DNA of 13,665 nucleotides from Firmicutes bacterium UBA5454 (GTDB taxonomy: Bacteria > Bacillota > Clostridia > Caldicoprobacterales > DTU083), in the NCBI GenBank assembly GCA_002426555.1, contig DIQU01000101.1, positions 25,538 to 39,202 on the forward strand. Reading direction: 5' to 3'. Position 1 is the first letter of the stretch, and each line of letters begins with the position of its first letter. Both the position numbers and the translations under genes were made by a program. This document shows, piece after piece, positions 1 to 6,676 of the stretch. Below the pieces are notes generated by a model. It made no database searches, was not told the DNA's origin, and was given only the letters and a program-made list of their open reading frames with translations.

Positions 1-729
1 ATGCTGTACTACGGTTTTACCTGATCCGAAAGGTCCGGGTACAGCTGCTACTCCCCCTTTGGCAATGGGAAACAAGGTATCAATAACCCGCTGACCTGTT
101 ATCAATGGCATGGTAGGTGCCAATTTCTCCTTATAGGGGCGTCCATTTCGAACGGGCCAGTTCTGCATGAGTTTGATCGGATGTTCCCTGCCCTCTTCGT
201 CTCTAATGGTGCCTATACTGTCTACCACAGTATATTCACCTTCATTAAGAACACTTATAGTTCCTTTTATTCCATAGGGAACCATGATTTTATGTAAAAT
301 GATCTCTGTTTCCTGTACAGTACCGATAATGTCCCCTGTCTCTACCCGGTCACCTGATTTTAGGGTAGGAATAAAATGCCACTTCTTTTCCCGATCCAAT
401 GCGGGCACTTCTATCCCCCGCTTCAAGTTATTTCCAGTTTGTTCCATAATAGAATCCAAGGGACGCTGAATGCCATCATAGATACTGCCCATCAAACCAG
501 GACCCAGCTCTACGCTCATGGGAATCCCCGTAGATTCAACAGGCTCACCAGGCCCTAAGCCGGCGGTTTCTTCATAAACCTGTATGGAAGCTTCATCTCC
601 ATGTATTTCAATTATCTCACCAATCAGTCGCTGGTCACTTACGCGGACAACATCAAACATGTTGGCATCCCGCATGCCTTCGGCTATTACAAGTGGCCCG
701 GCTACCTTTTTGATCGTGCCTTTGCTCAT
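1..729 (-). CDS. ntpA: V-type ATP synthase catalytic subunit A, N-terminal part (truncated by window edge)
   Basis: Catalytic A subunit of the V1 headpiece, which binds and hydrolyses (or makes) ATP at the A/B interfaces on the cytoplasmic side of the membrane. The window holds residues 1-243; the normal length is near 590, so the gene continues past position 1. Seen in the sequence: the N-terminal beta-barrel (residues 1-70, with GPLVIAEGM), the A-subunit-specific bulge region (about 110-190), and the Walker A loop GPFGSGKT at 232-239. This loop separates the catalytic A subunit from the P-loop-less B subunit. The ATG is preceded by an AGAGGTGG ribosome site with about 7 nt spacing. The gene follows subunit F after 45 nt in the same operon, and B and D are expected next. 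The reading frame is open to the edge and no damage is seen. Confidence 0.97.
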   Translation of the reverse strand, partial: MSKGTIKKVAGPLVIAEGMRDANMFDVVRVSDQRLIGEIIEIHGDEASIQVYEETAGLGPGEPVESTGIPMSVELGPGLMGSIYDGIQRPLDSIMEQTGNNLKRGIEVPALDREKKWHFIPTLKSGDRVETGDIIGTVQETEIILHKIMVPYGIKGTISVLNEGEYTVVDSIGTIRDEEGREHPIKLMQNWPVRNGRPYKEKLAPTMPLITGQRVIDTLFPIAKGGVAAVPGPFGSGKTVVQH

Positions 730-774
730 ATTTGGTCCACCTCTTTATCAAATTTCCGTCTATAACCTTCTGCA

Positions 775-1110
775 CTATTCATCTCTGAATAAAATATCCG
801 AACCCACTGCCTTTTCCACCGATCTTTTTACCATTCTCAAACCCAATCCAGTATTACCGGACACTCCTGGAATGGGAATAATCGCAGGCAGTTTGGTTGA
901 ACTATAGCAAAGTATATTCTCTTTTAACGTCTCTGCCAAAGCTTCTGTAATATAAATAACGGCATATTCCTCATTAACAAGCTCTCTAAGTTTTTTGGAT
1001 CCTTCTGAGCTGCCTTCCTCATTTCTTATATTAATTGGGTAAATATCCAAACCCAGTGCAGCAAATCCATAGATGCTGTCCTGATCTCCCATAACCGCTA
1101 TCTTATACAT
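775..1110 (-). CDS. ntpG: V-type ATP synthase subunit F (central stalk; NtpG in E. hirae naming)
   Basis: Small central-stalk subunit that sits with subunit D in the rotor and helps connect V1 to the C subunit and the membrane ring. The 111-residue length is typical of the family (about 100-110). It opens with the family pattern KIAVMGDQDSIYGFAALG, a Rossmann-like beta-alpha-beta fold, and has AVIYITEALAETL near residues 50-65 where F subunits carry a similar strand and helix. Its ATG lies inside the end of subunit C, an 8-nt overlap in a different frame, with an AAGGAT ribosome site just upstream, so translation is probably coupled to C. Identification rests on the N-terminal pattern, length and operon position between C and A. 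Confidence 0.93.
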   Translation of the reverse strand: MYKIAVMGDQDSIYGFAALGLDIYPINIRNEEGSSEGSKKLRELVNEEYAVIYITEALAETLKENILCYSSTKLPAIIPIPGVSGNTGLGLRMVKRSVEKAVGSDILFRDE

Positions 1111-2071
1111 ACATAATCCTTAACCTTTCTCTGATGGCTTCCTCAGGAAGTTGATTAAGCTTGCCAAGCAGAATCATACGAACCATCTTAATTTCATTTT
1201 CCCTTGCAAGCAGATAGGCTGCAAGAGGTCCAATGGTAAATTGATTGTACTTCTGTGGTTTTATTTTCCGCATATACCAATTTTCACACCAAAGCTCAAA
1301 GCTGGATAAGGAACGTTCCAGTTCGTCAACACCTTCCGCGTAGTCGGTGTTTCGCAGATACTCACAAATTGCTTCAAAGCTGAAAAACGCTGCCTGGGCA
1401 AGAGCTTCAATATCCAGGGAATCACAATATGCCATAGCATTTTGAATCCATTTAAGATCCTTGCCGGTTTTCTGTCCCCTCACTGCAATTTTAATATTCG
1501 ATGCAGCTACCTTAATCTCTGCATGCCATTGCAACACTTCATTAGACTGTTTACTGCTGACTTCATACATTGTTTCCATTGCAGCTTTGTCTATAATAAC
1601 ATCACATAATTGACCATTACCAGTTTGCACAACTGTATTATAGGCTTCCTCTGCAACAGCACTCATATGCTCCGGCAGCAGGGTAAAATTTTTGGTCTTT
1701 ACAGCTTCCACCATAGTTTCCGGATCAATGGTGCAATGATCTGTAAAATATCCTGTTGATGAAGAATTCGAAATCACAAGCTTGATGGCTGCTTTCAAAT
1801 TGTGGTAGTCATTAGGCAGCAAAAACACATTAAATAAAGACATGTCATCAATCAATTCCTCCATAAGCTTCCATGTCTTTTCATATTCATGATCCAGGAT
1901 TTGCTCTGGTGACAGACTGCTCTCATGTCCCCAACCCTTGTTCATCAAAAGCTGCAAACACTCATCAACATCATCTGCTGCCATCAATTGTTCTATGAAT
2001 TGTGTATCCAGGAGCTTCATTTCATGGGAACGAATCCGAGCAACTGCATATATAAATTGTTTTTCCTGCAT
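1103..2071 (-). CDS. ntpC: V-type ATP synthase subunit C (d-type rotor adapter)
   Basis: Funnel-shaped subunit, homologous to eukaryotic V-ATPase subunit d, that seats the central stalk on the K ring. At 322 residues it is close to the usual 330. The protein is soluble, nearly all helical, and lacks membrane segments. The opening FIYAVARIRSHEMKLLD is typical of the family, as are an acidic/aromatic LLPNDYHNLKAAIK stretch near residue 85 and the C-terminal ENEIKMVRMILLGKLN element. A strong ribosome site GGAGGGAGG stands before the ATG. It follows subunit E after 43 nt and its last 8 nt overlap subunit F. No truncation or unusual composition was noticed. Confidence 0.95.
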   Translation of the reverse strand: MQEKQFIYAVARIRSHEMKLLDTQFIEQLMAADDVDECLQLLMNKGWGHESSLSPEQILDHEYEKTWKLMEELIDDMSLFNVFLLPNDYHNLKAAIKLVISNSSSTGYFTDHCTIDPETMVEAVKTKNFTLLPEHMSAVAEEAYNTVVQTGNGQLCDVIIDKAAMETMYEVSSKQSNEVLQWHAEIKVAASNIKIAVRGQKTGKDLKWIQNAMAYCDSLDIEALAQAAFFSFEAICEYLRNTDYAEGVDELERSLSSFELWCENWYMRKIKPQKYNQFTIGPLAAYLLARENEIKMVRMILLGKLNQLPEEAIRERLRIMYV

Positions 2072-2114
2072 TGGTTTCCTCCCTCCTGCAGTTTATAACC
2101 GGCTTACAAAGCTT

Positions 2115-2708
2115 TTAAGTAAAAAGAAGCTTGTTTATTTTGTCCTGCAGGATGTCACTTTTGCTGGTAAATATTGCTTCAAAGCTGCAATTTTCTTCTA
2201 CCTCTCCATACACAAGAACGAATCCGCCGTCTATAGGGCGGTTTTCTGCAGAAATTTTCAAGGATCCGCCCTTGAGCTGAATCAACTCAGCCAATTGATT
2301 TTCAAAATTAACAGGAAAACGGTCTTGATCCTGCTTTGAAAAGATAATTTCTCCATCTTCCGGCAACGCATATGAGGATACCATTTTACGTATCAAGTCA
2401 AAGTAATCCTCCGAGGACATGGATTTCAGCATATCCTGTGTGCGATGGATGATATCTTCGATCATCTGCTGCTTTGCAGCCAGCACAGCCTTGCGCTTCT
2501 GCAATGCTGCAGCAGACTTGGCACGTTTTACAATTTCATCAACTTCTACAGCAGTTTCCTGCAGCTTCTTTTGGCTTTCTTCCCTTGCGTTATTTTCCGC
2601 TTCCAGAATCAAAGCTTCTGCCTGCTGATTTGCCTGCGTCAGTTTGGCGCTTGCAATGCCCTGGGCAGTAGACTCAATCTGGTTTAATAATTTATCCAAA
2701 CCTGACAT
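2115..2708 (-). CDS. ntpE: V-type ATP synthase subunit E (peripheral stalk)
   Basis: Peripheral-stalk subunit that pairs with the G/H-type subunit as a long right-handed coiled coil and holds the A3B3 head still against rotor torque. It has 197 residues. Residues 1 to about 105 are one charged, Ala/Gln/Glu-rich coiled coil (runs such as QAEALILEAENNAREE). The rest is a globular head domain with GEIIFSKQD and RPIDGGFVLV, the conserved Gly-Gly motif of the family. Start choice: an ATG at 2714 lies only 2 nt after the AGGAGA ribosome site, while the ATG at 2708 has 8 nt spacing, so the protein is called from MSGLDKLL. It lies 30 nt after subunit K and 43 nt before subunit C. Confidence 0.95.
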   Translation of the reverse strand: MSGLDKLLNQIESTAQGIASAKLTQANQQAEALILEAENNAREESQKKLQETAVEVDEIVKRAKSAAALQKRKAVLAAKQQMIEDIIHRTQDMLKSMSSEDYFDLIRKMVSSYALPEDGEIIFSKQDQDRFPVNFENQLAELIQLKGGSLKISAENRPIDGGFVLVYGEVEENCSFEAIFTSKSDILQDKINKLLFT

Positions 2709-2738
2709 CAACATGCTCTCCTATCTGGTAATTTGTTC

Positions 2739-3227
2739 CTATACATTCAAACCACTTACACCTGTTATACAAAGAATAGATATCAACAGGGCAAGAATTG
2801 CGTAGGTTTCTACCATAGCAGGGAAAATGATAGCCTTACCAGACTGATCAGGTCGTTTTGTAACCAAAGCTATACTGGAAATGGATACCTTCGATTGACG
2901 AAGTGCAGACCATAATCCAACAAAAGCCATAGGAAGGCAAGATACAAAGTACATCAACCCTTTCACTAATGAAAAATCGGATGAGCCGCCCATTATACCG
3001 ATTTGAGTCAGGGTTAGGAAAGCAACCAGCAAGCCATAAATCCCCTGTGTACCAGGTAATAGTTGTAGAATGAGCACCTTGCCAAATAAGGAAGGGTCTT
3101 CCGTTACAGCTCCTGCTGCTGCGTCTCCGGCTTTTCCTACACCAATAGCTGAGCCTATACCTGATAACAGTGCTGCAAGTATTCCTCCCGATAAAGCTAT
3201 TAATACTCCCCAATTCCAATCACTCAT
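2739..3227 (-). CDS. ntpK: V-type ATP synthase subunit K (proteolipid rotor ring, predicted Na+ type)
   Basis: Membrane rotor subunit that forms the ion-carrying ring of Vo. The 162 residues form two fused hairpins of four membrane helices (roughly 8-33, 50-78, 88-110, 132-157). It aligns without gaps over the functional regions with Enterococcus hirae NtpK. The residues that coordinate Na+ there (Leu61, Thr64, Gln65, Gln110, Glu139) correspond here to Leu57, Thr60, Gln61, Gln111 and Glu140, within LLPGTQG, RQSKV and MVETYAIL. The carboxylate is present only in the second hairpin, as in the family. The start ATG overlaps the stop of subunit I (ATGA) and has an AGGAGG site 10 nt upstream. Family assignment is certain; ion specificity is inferred from the conserved ligands. 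Confidence 0.97.
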   Translation of the reverse strand: MSDWNWGVLIALSGGILAALLSGIGSAIGVGKAGDAAAGAVTEDPSLFGKVLILQLLPGTQGIYGLLVAFLTLTQIGIMGGSSDFSLVKGLMYFVSCLPMAFVGLWSALRQSKVSISSIALVTKRPDQSGKAIIFPAMVETYAILALLISILCITGVSGLNV

Positions 3228-5248
3228 GATTTTAGTTCCTCCTTGATTTTGTAATATTTTGTATTTATACCCAGTGGCATAAATTCACTTCCGCCGCCTT
3301 CATAGAATTTCCCAAAAAACTCAACGAAGGTTAAACGGTTGGTATGCACATAGGCGCCTAAAAGATTAATTCCAATGTTAACAGCATGGCCTGCAATAAA
3401 CACGATGACAAACAAAATAACACCACCAATGCTGGTTCCTCCCATTGCCGCCATCTCATTGATTACAGTTGCTATGGCACCTGTAGCTAAACCAAGAGCC
3501 AGTAAACGGGAATAGGACAGGATATCGCTCAAGTAACCGCTGACATTATAAAGCCCATATAAGCCCTTCAGGATACGTTTGAACCAATTTCTGGACTCTC
3601 TGCCTGCTGTTAGAACAATTCCAGCAGCTCCAATTGCAGCTATGATGCCTGCTGTTTTTCCAATGTTTTCAGGTATGATAAAATTCAAGTTAAGAATTTC
3701 TATAAATTTTTCGCTGGACAAGGCAAGAACAATCAGCCCGCCTATTAGCATGTACCAGAAACCTGCATCATACAGCACAGCCATGTATTGCTTGTTTTTA
3801 GCACTTTGTTTAATATTTGCAGCCAGGCCGGCAAACAAGTGAACGACTCCTACACCCATGGAAAATACCAGCATCCGCATAGGATCCTGAGTGGGCTCGA
3901 ACCACAGAGGATCCAAGCTTACCGGATTATTAAAGAAGGTAGTGGATATAACCAAAACAGCATTTCCAAACCAGCTGCCAAATACTGCACCCCAAAAAAG
4001 GGTAGAAAGTCCGCAAAAGAAAAACATGCGCAAGGTTTTTTGCATGTTGTTCTCCATTTTGGGAAATTTCCTTAAACAAATACCGCATACTATTGCCATT
4101 AGTAAGCCATATCCGGCATCGGAAAACATGAGTCCGAACAAGATATAATAAAAAAAGGCAAAAATAGAAGTTGGATCAATTTCGCCCTTGCCTGGAAGGC
4201 TGAATGATTTGAGTACTCCTTCTACCGGCTCCGAAAACTTGCTGTTTTGCAGCAGAATCGGGAAATCTTCATTTTCAGACGGATCAGACAATTCCATGTA
4301 AAGCAAAAATTTATTATACAAGGCACTTGTGAGGGCTTCTGCCTCCCGCTCAAGAATATAACCGGAGATGACTATGATTCGTTTGGATTCCAGCAAGTGC
4401 TCGGAAGTTTCCAGTCTTTCCATTCTCATGCTCAAACAATCTGAAAGAAATTGCAGTTCTCCTCTGGAGTCTGCAAAAGAAAATATAGCAGTTTTTGACT
4501 CATTAATTGCTTTTCGATGATTTTCGTATTCTTCTTCCCATTCTGCTTTCTGTATGGCCGGCGCTTTATCTCCTGATGCTATGGCTGGACGGGCAAAGCC
4601 AATGGAGCGAAGTGCAGCTTCTACAAGGCTTTCCTGCTTTTTGGAACAAAGCACAAAAATGCAGGTCTGCTGATGATCGGCGCTGATAATGTCAAGATGA
4701 AGTCCTTCCACCTCTGGTACAAGGTCTGCAAGCTGAATTAATATATCCTCATGAGATAATTCTCTTGGCAATGTACCTATCAGGGCTGCAGTGGAATTAG
4801 TGCCTTGAAACTGCAGCGGTATGTCAAGGCGGCCCCAAGGTGATATTGTATCTATTTGCAGCTGCAATTTATACATGGCAGCAGTAGATTCTGCTATCTG
4901 CCTGTCCAAGTTTTTGATATTAGACGCAGTTTTAAATATCTCATGATACTTGGCACTCAACTCTTCGAAATCAGCAAAGGACAGCTCCTGCTTACCCTTT
5001 AGGGAGTCAAACATGGATTTTTCTTCCGGAGCATAGTCATTCAGAACAGCAAGTGCTTCTGATACCATTGTGATGTCTCTGTCTAATTTTAATTTTTCAT
5101 CTGTAAGATCTTTTTTCGAAAAAAATTCATCTTCCTGCAGATCATCTTCCACCTGTACTGTGCCAAATTGCTGCAACAACTCTAAAATCTGCTTGTGATC
5201 TTCCAATAGTGCATATATATGTATACGTTTCATAGGCAGGATTGCCAT
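3224..5248 (-). CDS. ntpI: V-type ATP synthase subunit I (a-type stator)
   Basis: Membrane stator that provides the ion half-channels next to the K ring and anchors the peripheral stalks. It has 674 residues (family about 630-680). Residues 1 to about 350 are cytoplasmic with long coiled-coil stretches (about 48-135 and 235-290). From about 360 there are seven or eight membrane helices starting FAFFYYILFGLMFSDAGYG, the signature first helix. The essential arginine is in the SYSRLLALGLATG helix, Arg581. A second conserved arginine is Arg638 in HTNRLTFVEFFGKFYEGGG, matching the C-terminal pattern of V-type a subunits. The ATG at 5248 is chosen because GGGAGG lies about 10 nt upstream; ATG at residue 6 is possible but less well spaced. 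It overlaps subunit K by 4 nt (ATGA), so translation is coupled. Confidence 0.97.
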   Translation of the reverse strand: MAILPMKRIHIYALLEDHKQILELLQQFGTVQVEDDLQEDEFFSKKDLTDEKLKLDRDITMVSEALAVLNDYAPEEKSMFDSLKGKQELSFADFEELSAKYHEIFKTASNIKNLDRQIAESTAAMYKLQLQIDTISPWGRLDIPLQFQGTNSTAALIGTLPRELSHEDILIQLADLVPEVEGLHLDIISADHQQTCIFVLCSKKQESLVEAALRSIGFARPAIASGDKAPAIQKAEWEEEYENHRKAINESKTAIFSFADSRGELQFLSDCLSMRMERLETSEHLLESKRIIVISGYILEREAEALTSALYNKFLLYMELSDPSENEDFPILLQNSKFSEPVEGVLKSFSLPGKGEIDPTSIFAFFYYILFGLMFSDAGYGLLMAIVCGICLRKFPKMENNMQKTLRMFFFCGLSTLFWGAVFGSWFGNAVLVISTTFFNNPVSLDPLWFEPTQDPMRMLVFSMGVGVVHLFAGLAANIKQSAKNKQYMAVLYDAGFWYMLIGGLIVLALSSEKFIEILNLNFIIPENIGKTAGIIAAIGAAGIVLTAGRESRNWFKRILKGLYGLYNVSGYLSDILSYSRLLALGLATGAIATVINEMAAMGGTSIGGVILFVIVFIAGHAVNIGINLLGAYVHTNRLTFVEFFGKFYEGGGSEFMPLGINTKYYKIKEELKS

Positions 5249-5296
5249 TCGTTTTATTCCTCCCTTAAGTTGCTGAGCTGAAAATAAAGCAGCCGG

Positions 5297-5620
5297 TCAG
5301 GTATCCAACACAGGATACAGCTCTGACAGGACAACTTGCATGGCTTCCCGCTCTTTTTCCGCTGCAATCTTACTCAGCTTTGCAATTTCCTCTTCCGCTT
5401 GTTTCCGCCCTTCGGTCATAATCTGTTCACCTTGCTGCTGAGCGGCTTCCAACTTTGCCCTGGCTGCGTTCTGAGATTCTGCTGAAATTTCATTAATGAG
5501 CTCCTCTGCTCTTGTCCGAGCTTCCTGCAGGATTCTTTCACTTTCTTCCGATGCTTTCTTTTCCGTGTGATTTGCTGCTTGTTCAGCTGCACAGATCCTA
5601 TCTATTGTTTCCTGTGCCAA
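5297..5620 (-). CDS. ntpF: V-type ATP synthase peripheral stalk subunit G/H (NtpF in E. hirae naming)
   Basis: First gene of the V-ATPase operon. The product is a 107-residue, almost entirely charged coiled coil rich in Ala, Glu, Lys and Gln, without membrane segments, as expected for the partner of subunit E in the outer stalks (G/H, AhaH-like). The start is a TTG at 5620: an in-frame TAA lies immediately upstream, and the first in-frame residues (LAQETIDRICAAEQAA) match the way these proteins begin, so no longer product is possible. The ribosome site is poor (GTGGTG about 8 nt upstream) compared with the strong sites of the genes behind it. It is preceded by the operon promoter and followed by subunit I after 48 nt. 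The sequence is low-complexity, so family membership leans on operon position. Confidence 0.88.
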   Translation of the reverse strand: MAQETIDRICAAEQAANHTEKKASEESERILQEARTRAEELINEISAESQNAARAKLEAAQQQGEQIMTEGRKQAEEEIAKLSKIAAEKEREAMQVVLSELYPVLDT

Positions 5621-5703
5621 TTATCTAACACCACTCTTTCAATAAAAATTGCTGTAGATTTTTTCACCTTCATGTTATCACTTCAACAATGCTTTTGTCG
5701 CTT

Positions 5704-5732
5704 ATTCTATCATACACTGTATCCTTCTTCAA
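5704..5732 (-). promoter_or_regulatory. Predicted sigma-A promoter of the V-ATPase operon
   Basis: Reading the minus strand, TTGAAG (5732-5727) and TAGAAT (5709-5704) are separated by 17 nt. The -10 carries the extended TGN element (TGATAGAAT). Transcription would begin near 5697, giving a leader of about 77 nt before the TTG start of the first stalk gene. This is the best promoter match in the 192-nt gap behind the TtcA-like gene. No clear intrinsic terminator separates the two transcription units, so some read-through is likely. Confidence 0.65.
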
Positions 5733-5740
5733 GCCTAACC

Positions 5741-5772
5741 CTCGAATTTTGCACTCGAATGGACACTCGAAT
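5741..5772 (-). repeat. Three phased ATTCGAG direct repeats upstream of the V-ATPase promoter
   Basis: The heptamer CTCGAAT on the plus strand (ATTCGAG in the direction of transcription) occurs at 5741-5747, 5754-5760 and 5766-5772. Start-to-start spacings are 13 and 12 nt. The array ends 8 nt before the -35 hexamer, which places it at about -44 to -75 from the predicted start, a usual place for an activator. The repeats lie in non-coding DNA, so coding constraint does not explain them. The bound factor is unknown. The shared core TCGAA resembles part of the Spo0A box TGTCGAA but misses its first two bases. Confidence 0.5.
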
Positions 5773-5812
5773 TTACATATCAGCACTACCCCCTGTGAAC
5801 AGCAACTACATA

Positions 5813-6676
5813 TCAATCGTCTTGGAAGGAGTATTTCTTTCCGTTGATCTGCCATCCCAATATACAGTCCATATTAACATTTCGGGCTGCACTGAATATG
5901 GCTTGATCTACTTCGGGATTGGTTCTTTTCATTTCCCGAATCAGCTCCTTTACCTCTCTGCGCTTGCTGGATGTCTTCTTGGCAGCAACCACGCAGCCAC
6001 AGTTCATCGCAAATATTCCATTGTGCGATGTAAAATTTGTTATATCCTTCTCATGAATATAGTACATGGGACGAATTAATTCCATGTTCTCGAAATTTGA
6101 TGATTTTAATTTTGGCAGCATGGTTTTAAAGGTTCCTGCATAAAACATATTCAATAAGGTAGTTTCAATGATATCATCAAAATGATGCCCCAAAGCCAGC
6201 TTGTTGCATCCCAGCTCCTGTGCTTTGGAATATAATGCACCTCTTCTCATACGAGCACACATATAACAAGGATAGTTCGCAGCAATATGATCTACGATAT
6301 TAAAAATGTTGGAAGCAAAAAGTTTAACCGGTATATTCAGGTACTCACAATTGCTTTGCAACAGCTCTTTATTGGCTTCATTAAAACCTGGGTCCATGGC
6401 AATATACTCCAGCTCAAAATTGCTGACACCATGCTTCTGCATTTCTTGAAACAACTTTGCCATAATAAGGCTGTCTTTCCCGCCTGATATGGCTGCCGCT
6501 ATCTTGTCACCTTCCTCTACCAATTGGAAATCCCGCACTGCCTTATTAAATTTTGCCCACAGTTGCTTTCCATATGTCTTAATTATACTTTTTTCAATAT
6601 CCTTCAAGGGCTTTTTATCCGACAGTGGTATTCGGACTTCACAATCTCTCCCTGCAAGTTTTTCCATGGATTTCAT
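5813..6676 (-). CDS. ttcA: TtcA-like tRNA 2-thiocytidine synthase (PP-loop ATPase)
   Basis: Cytoplasmic tRNA-modifying enzyme of the TtcA group, which adenylates cytidine 32 and replaces its oxygen with sulfur using a [4Fe-4S] cluster. Of the 287 residues, visible motifs are the PP-loop SGGKDS (64-69), GHHFDDIIETTLLNMFYAG (163-181), which is nearly diagnostic of TtcA, and cluster cysteines C137 and C140 in PCYMCARMRRGALY, plus C226/C228 in NCGC. E. coli TtcA has a CxxC at this last place, so the CxC form is a small variation. About 30 extra N-terminal residues precede the PP-loop domain. Start: GGGAGG lies 10 nt upstream of the ATG at 6676, and that ATG overlaps the stop of the DUF3810 gene (ATGA); the earlier ATG at 6694 includes part of the ribosome site itself. 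The tRNA substrate is inferred from homology. Confidence 0.88.
   Translation of the reverse strand: MKSMEKLAGRDCEVRIPLSDKKPLKDIEKSIIKTYGKQLWAKFNKAVRDFQLVEEGDKIAAAISGGKDSLIMAKLFQEMQKHGVSNFELEYIAMDPGFNEANKELLQSNCEYLNIPVKLFASNIFNIVDHIAANYPCYMCARMRRGALYSKAQELGCNKLALGHHFDDIIETTLLNMFYAGTFKTMLPKLKSSNFENMELIRPMYYIHEKDITNFTSHNGIFAMNCGCVVAAKKTSSKRREVKELIREMKRTNPEVDQAIFSAARNVNMDCILGWQINGKKYSFQDD

Noticed and set aside
1938..2339. 133-residue plus-strand reading frame
   Set aside because: Antisense to the subunit C start and the subunit E end, with no recognisable family.
5774..5815. TACATATCA direct repeat (5774-5782 and 5807-5815)
   Set aside because: Two copies of an AT-rich 9-mer, one within the stop region of the TtcA-like gene; no promoter-related spacing, likely chance.
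5567..6079. 170-residue plus-strand reading frame
   Set aside because: It lies antisense to the 3' end of the TtcA-like gene and crosses the V-ATPase promoter region into the first stalk gene. The minus-strand genes are recognised families, so this is a shadow.
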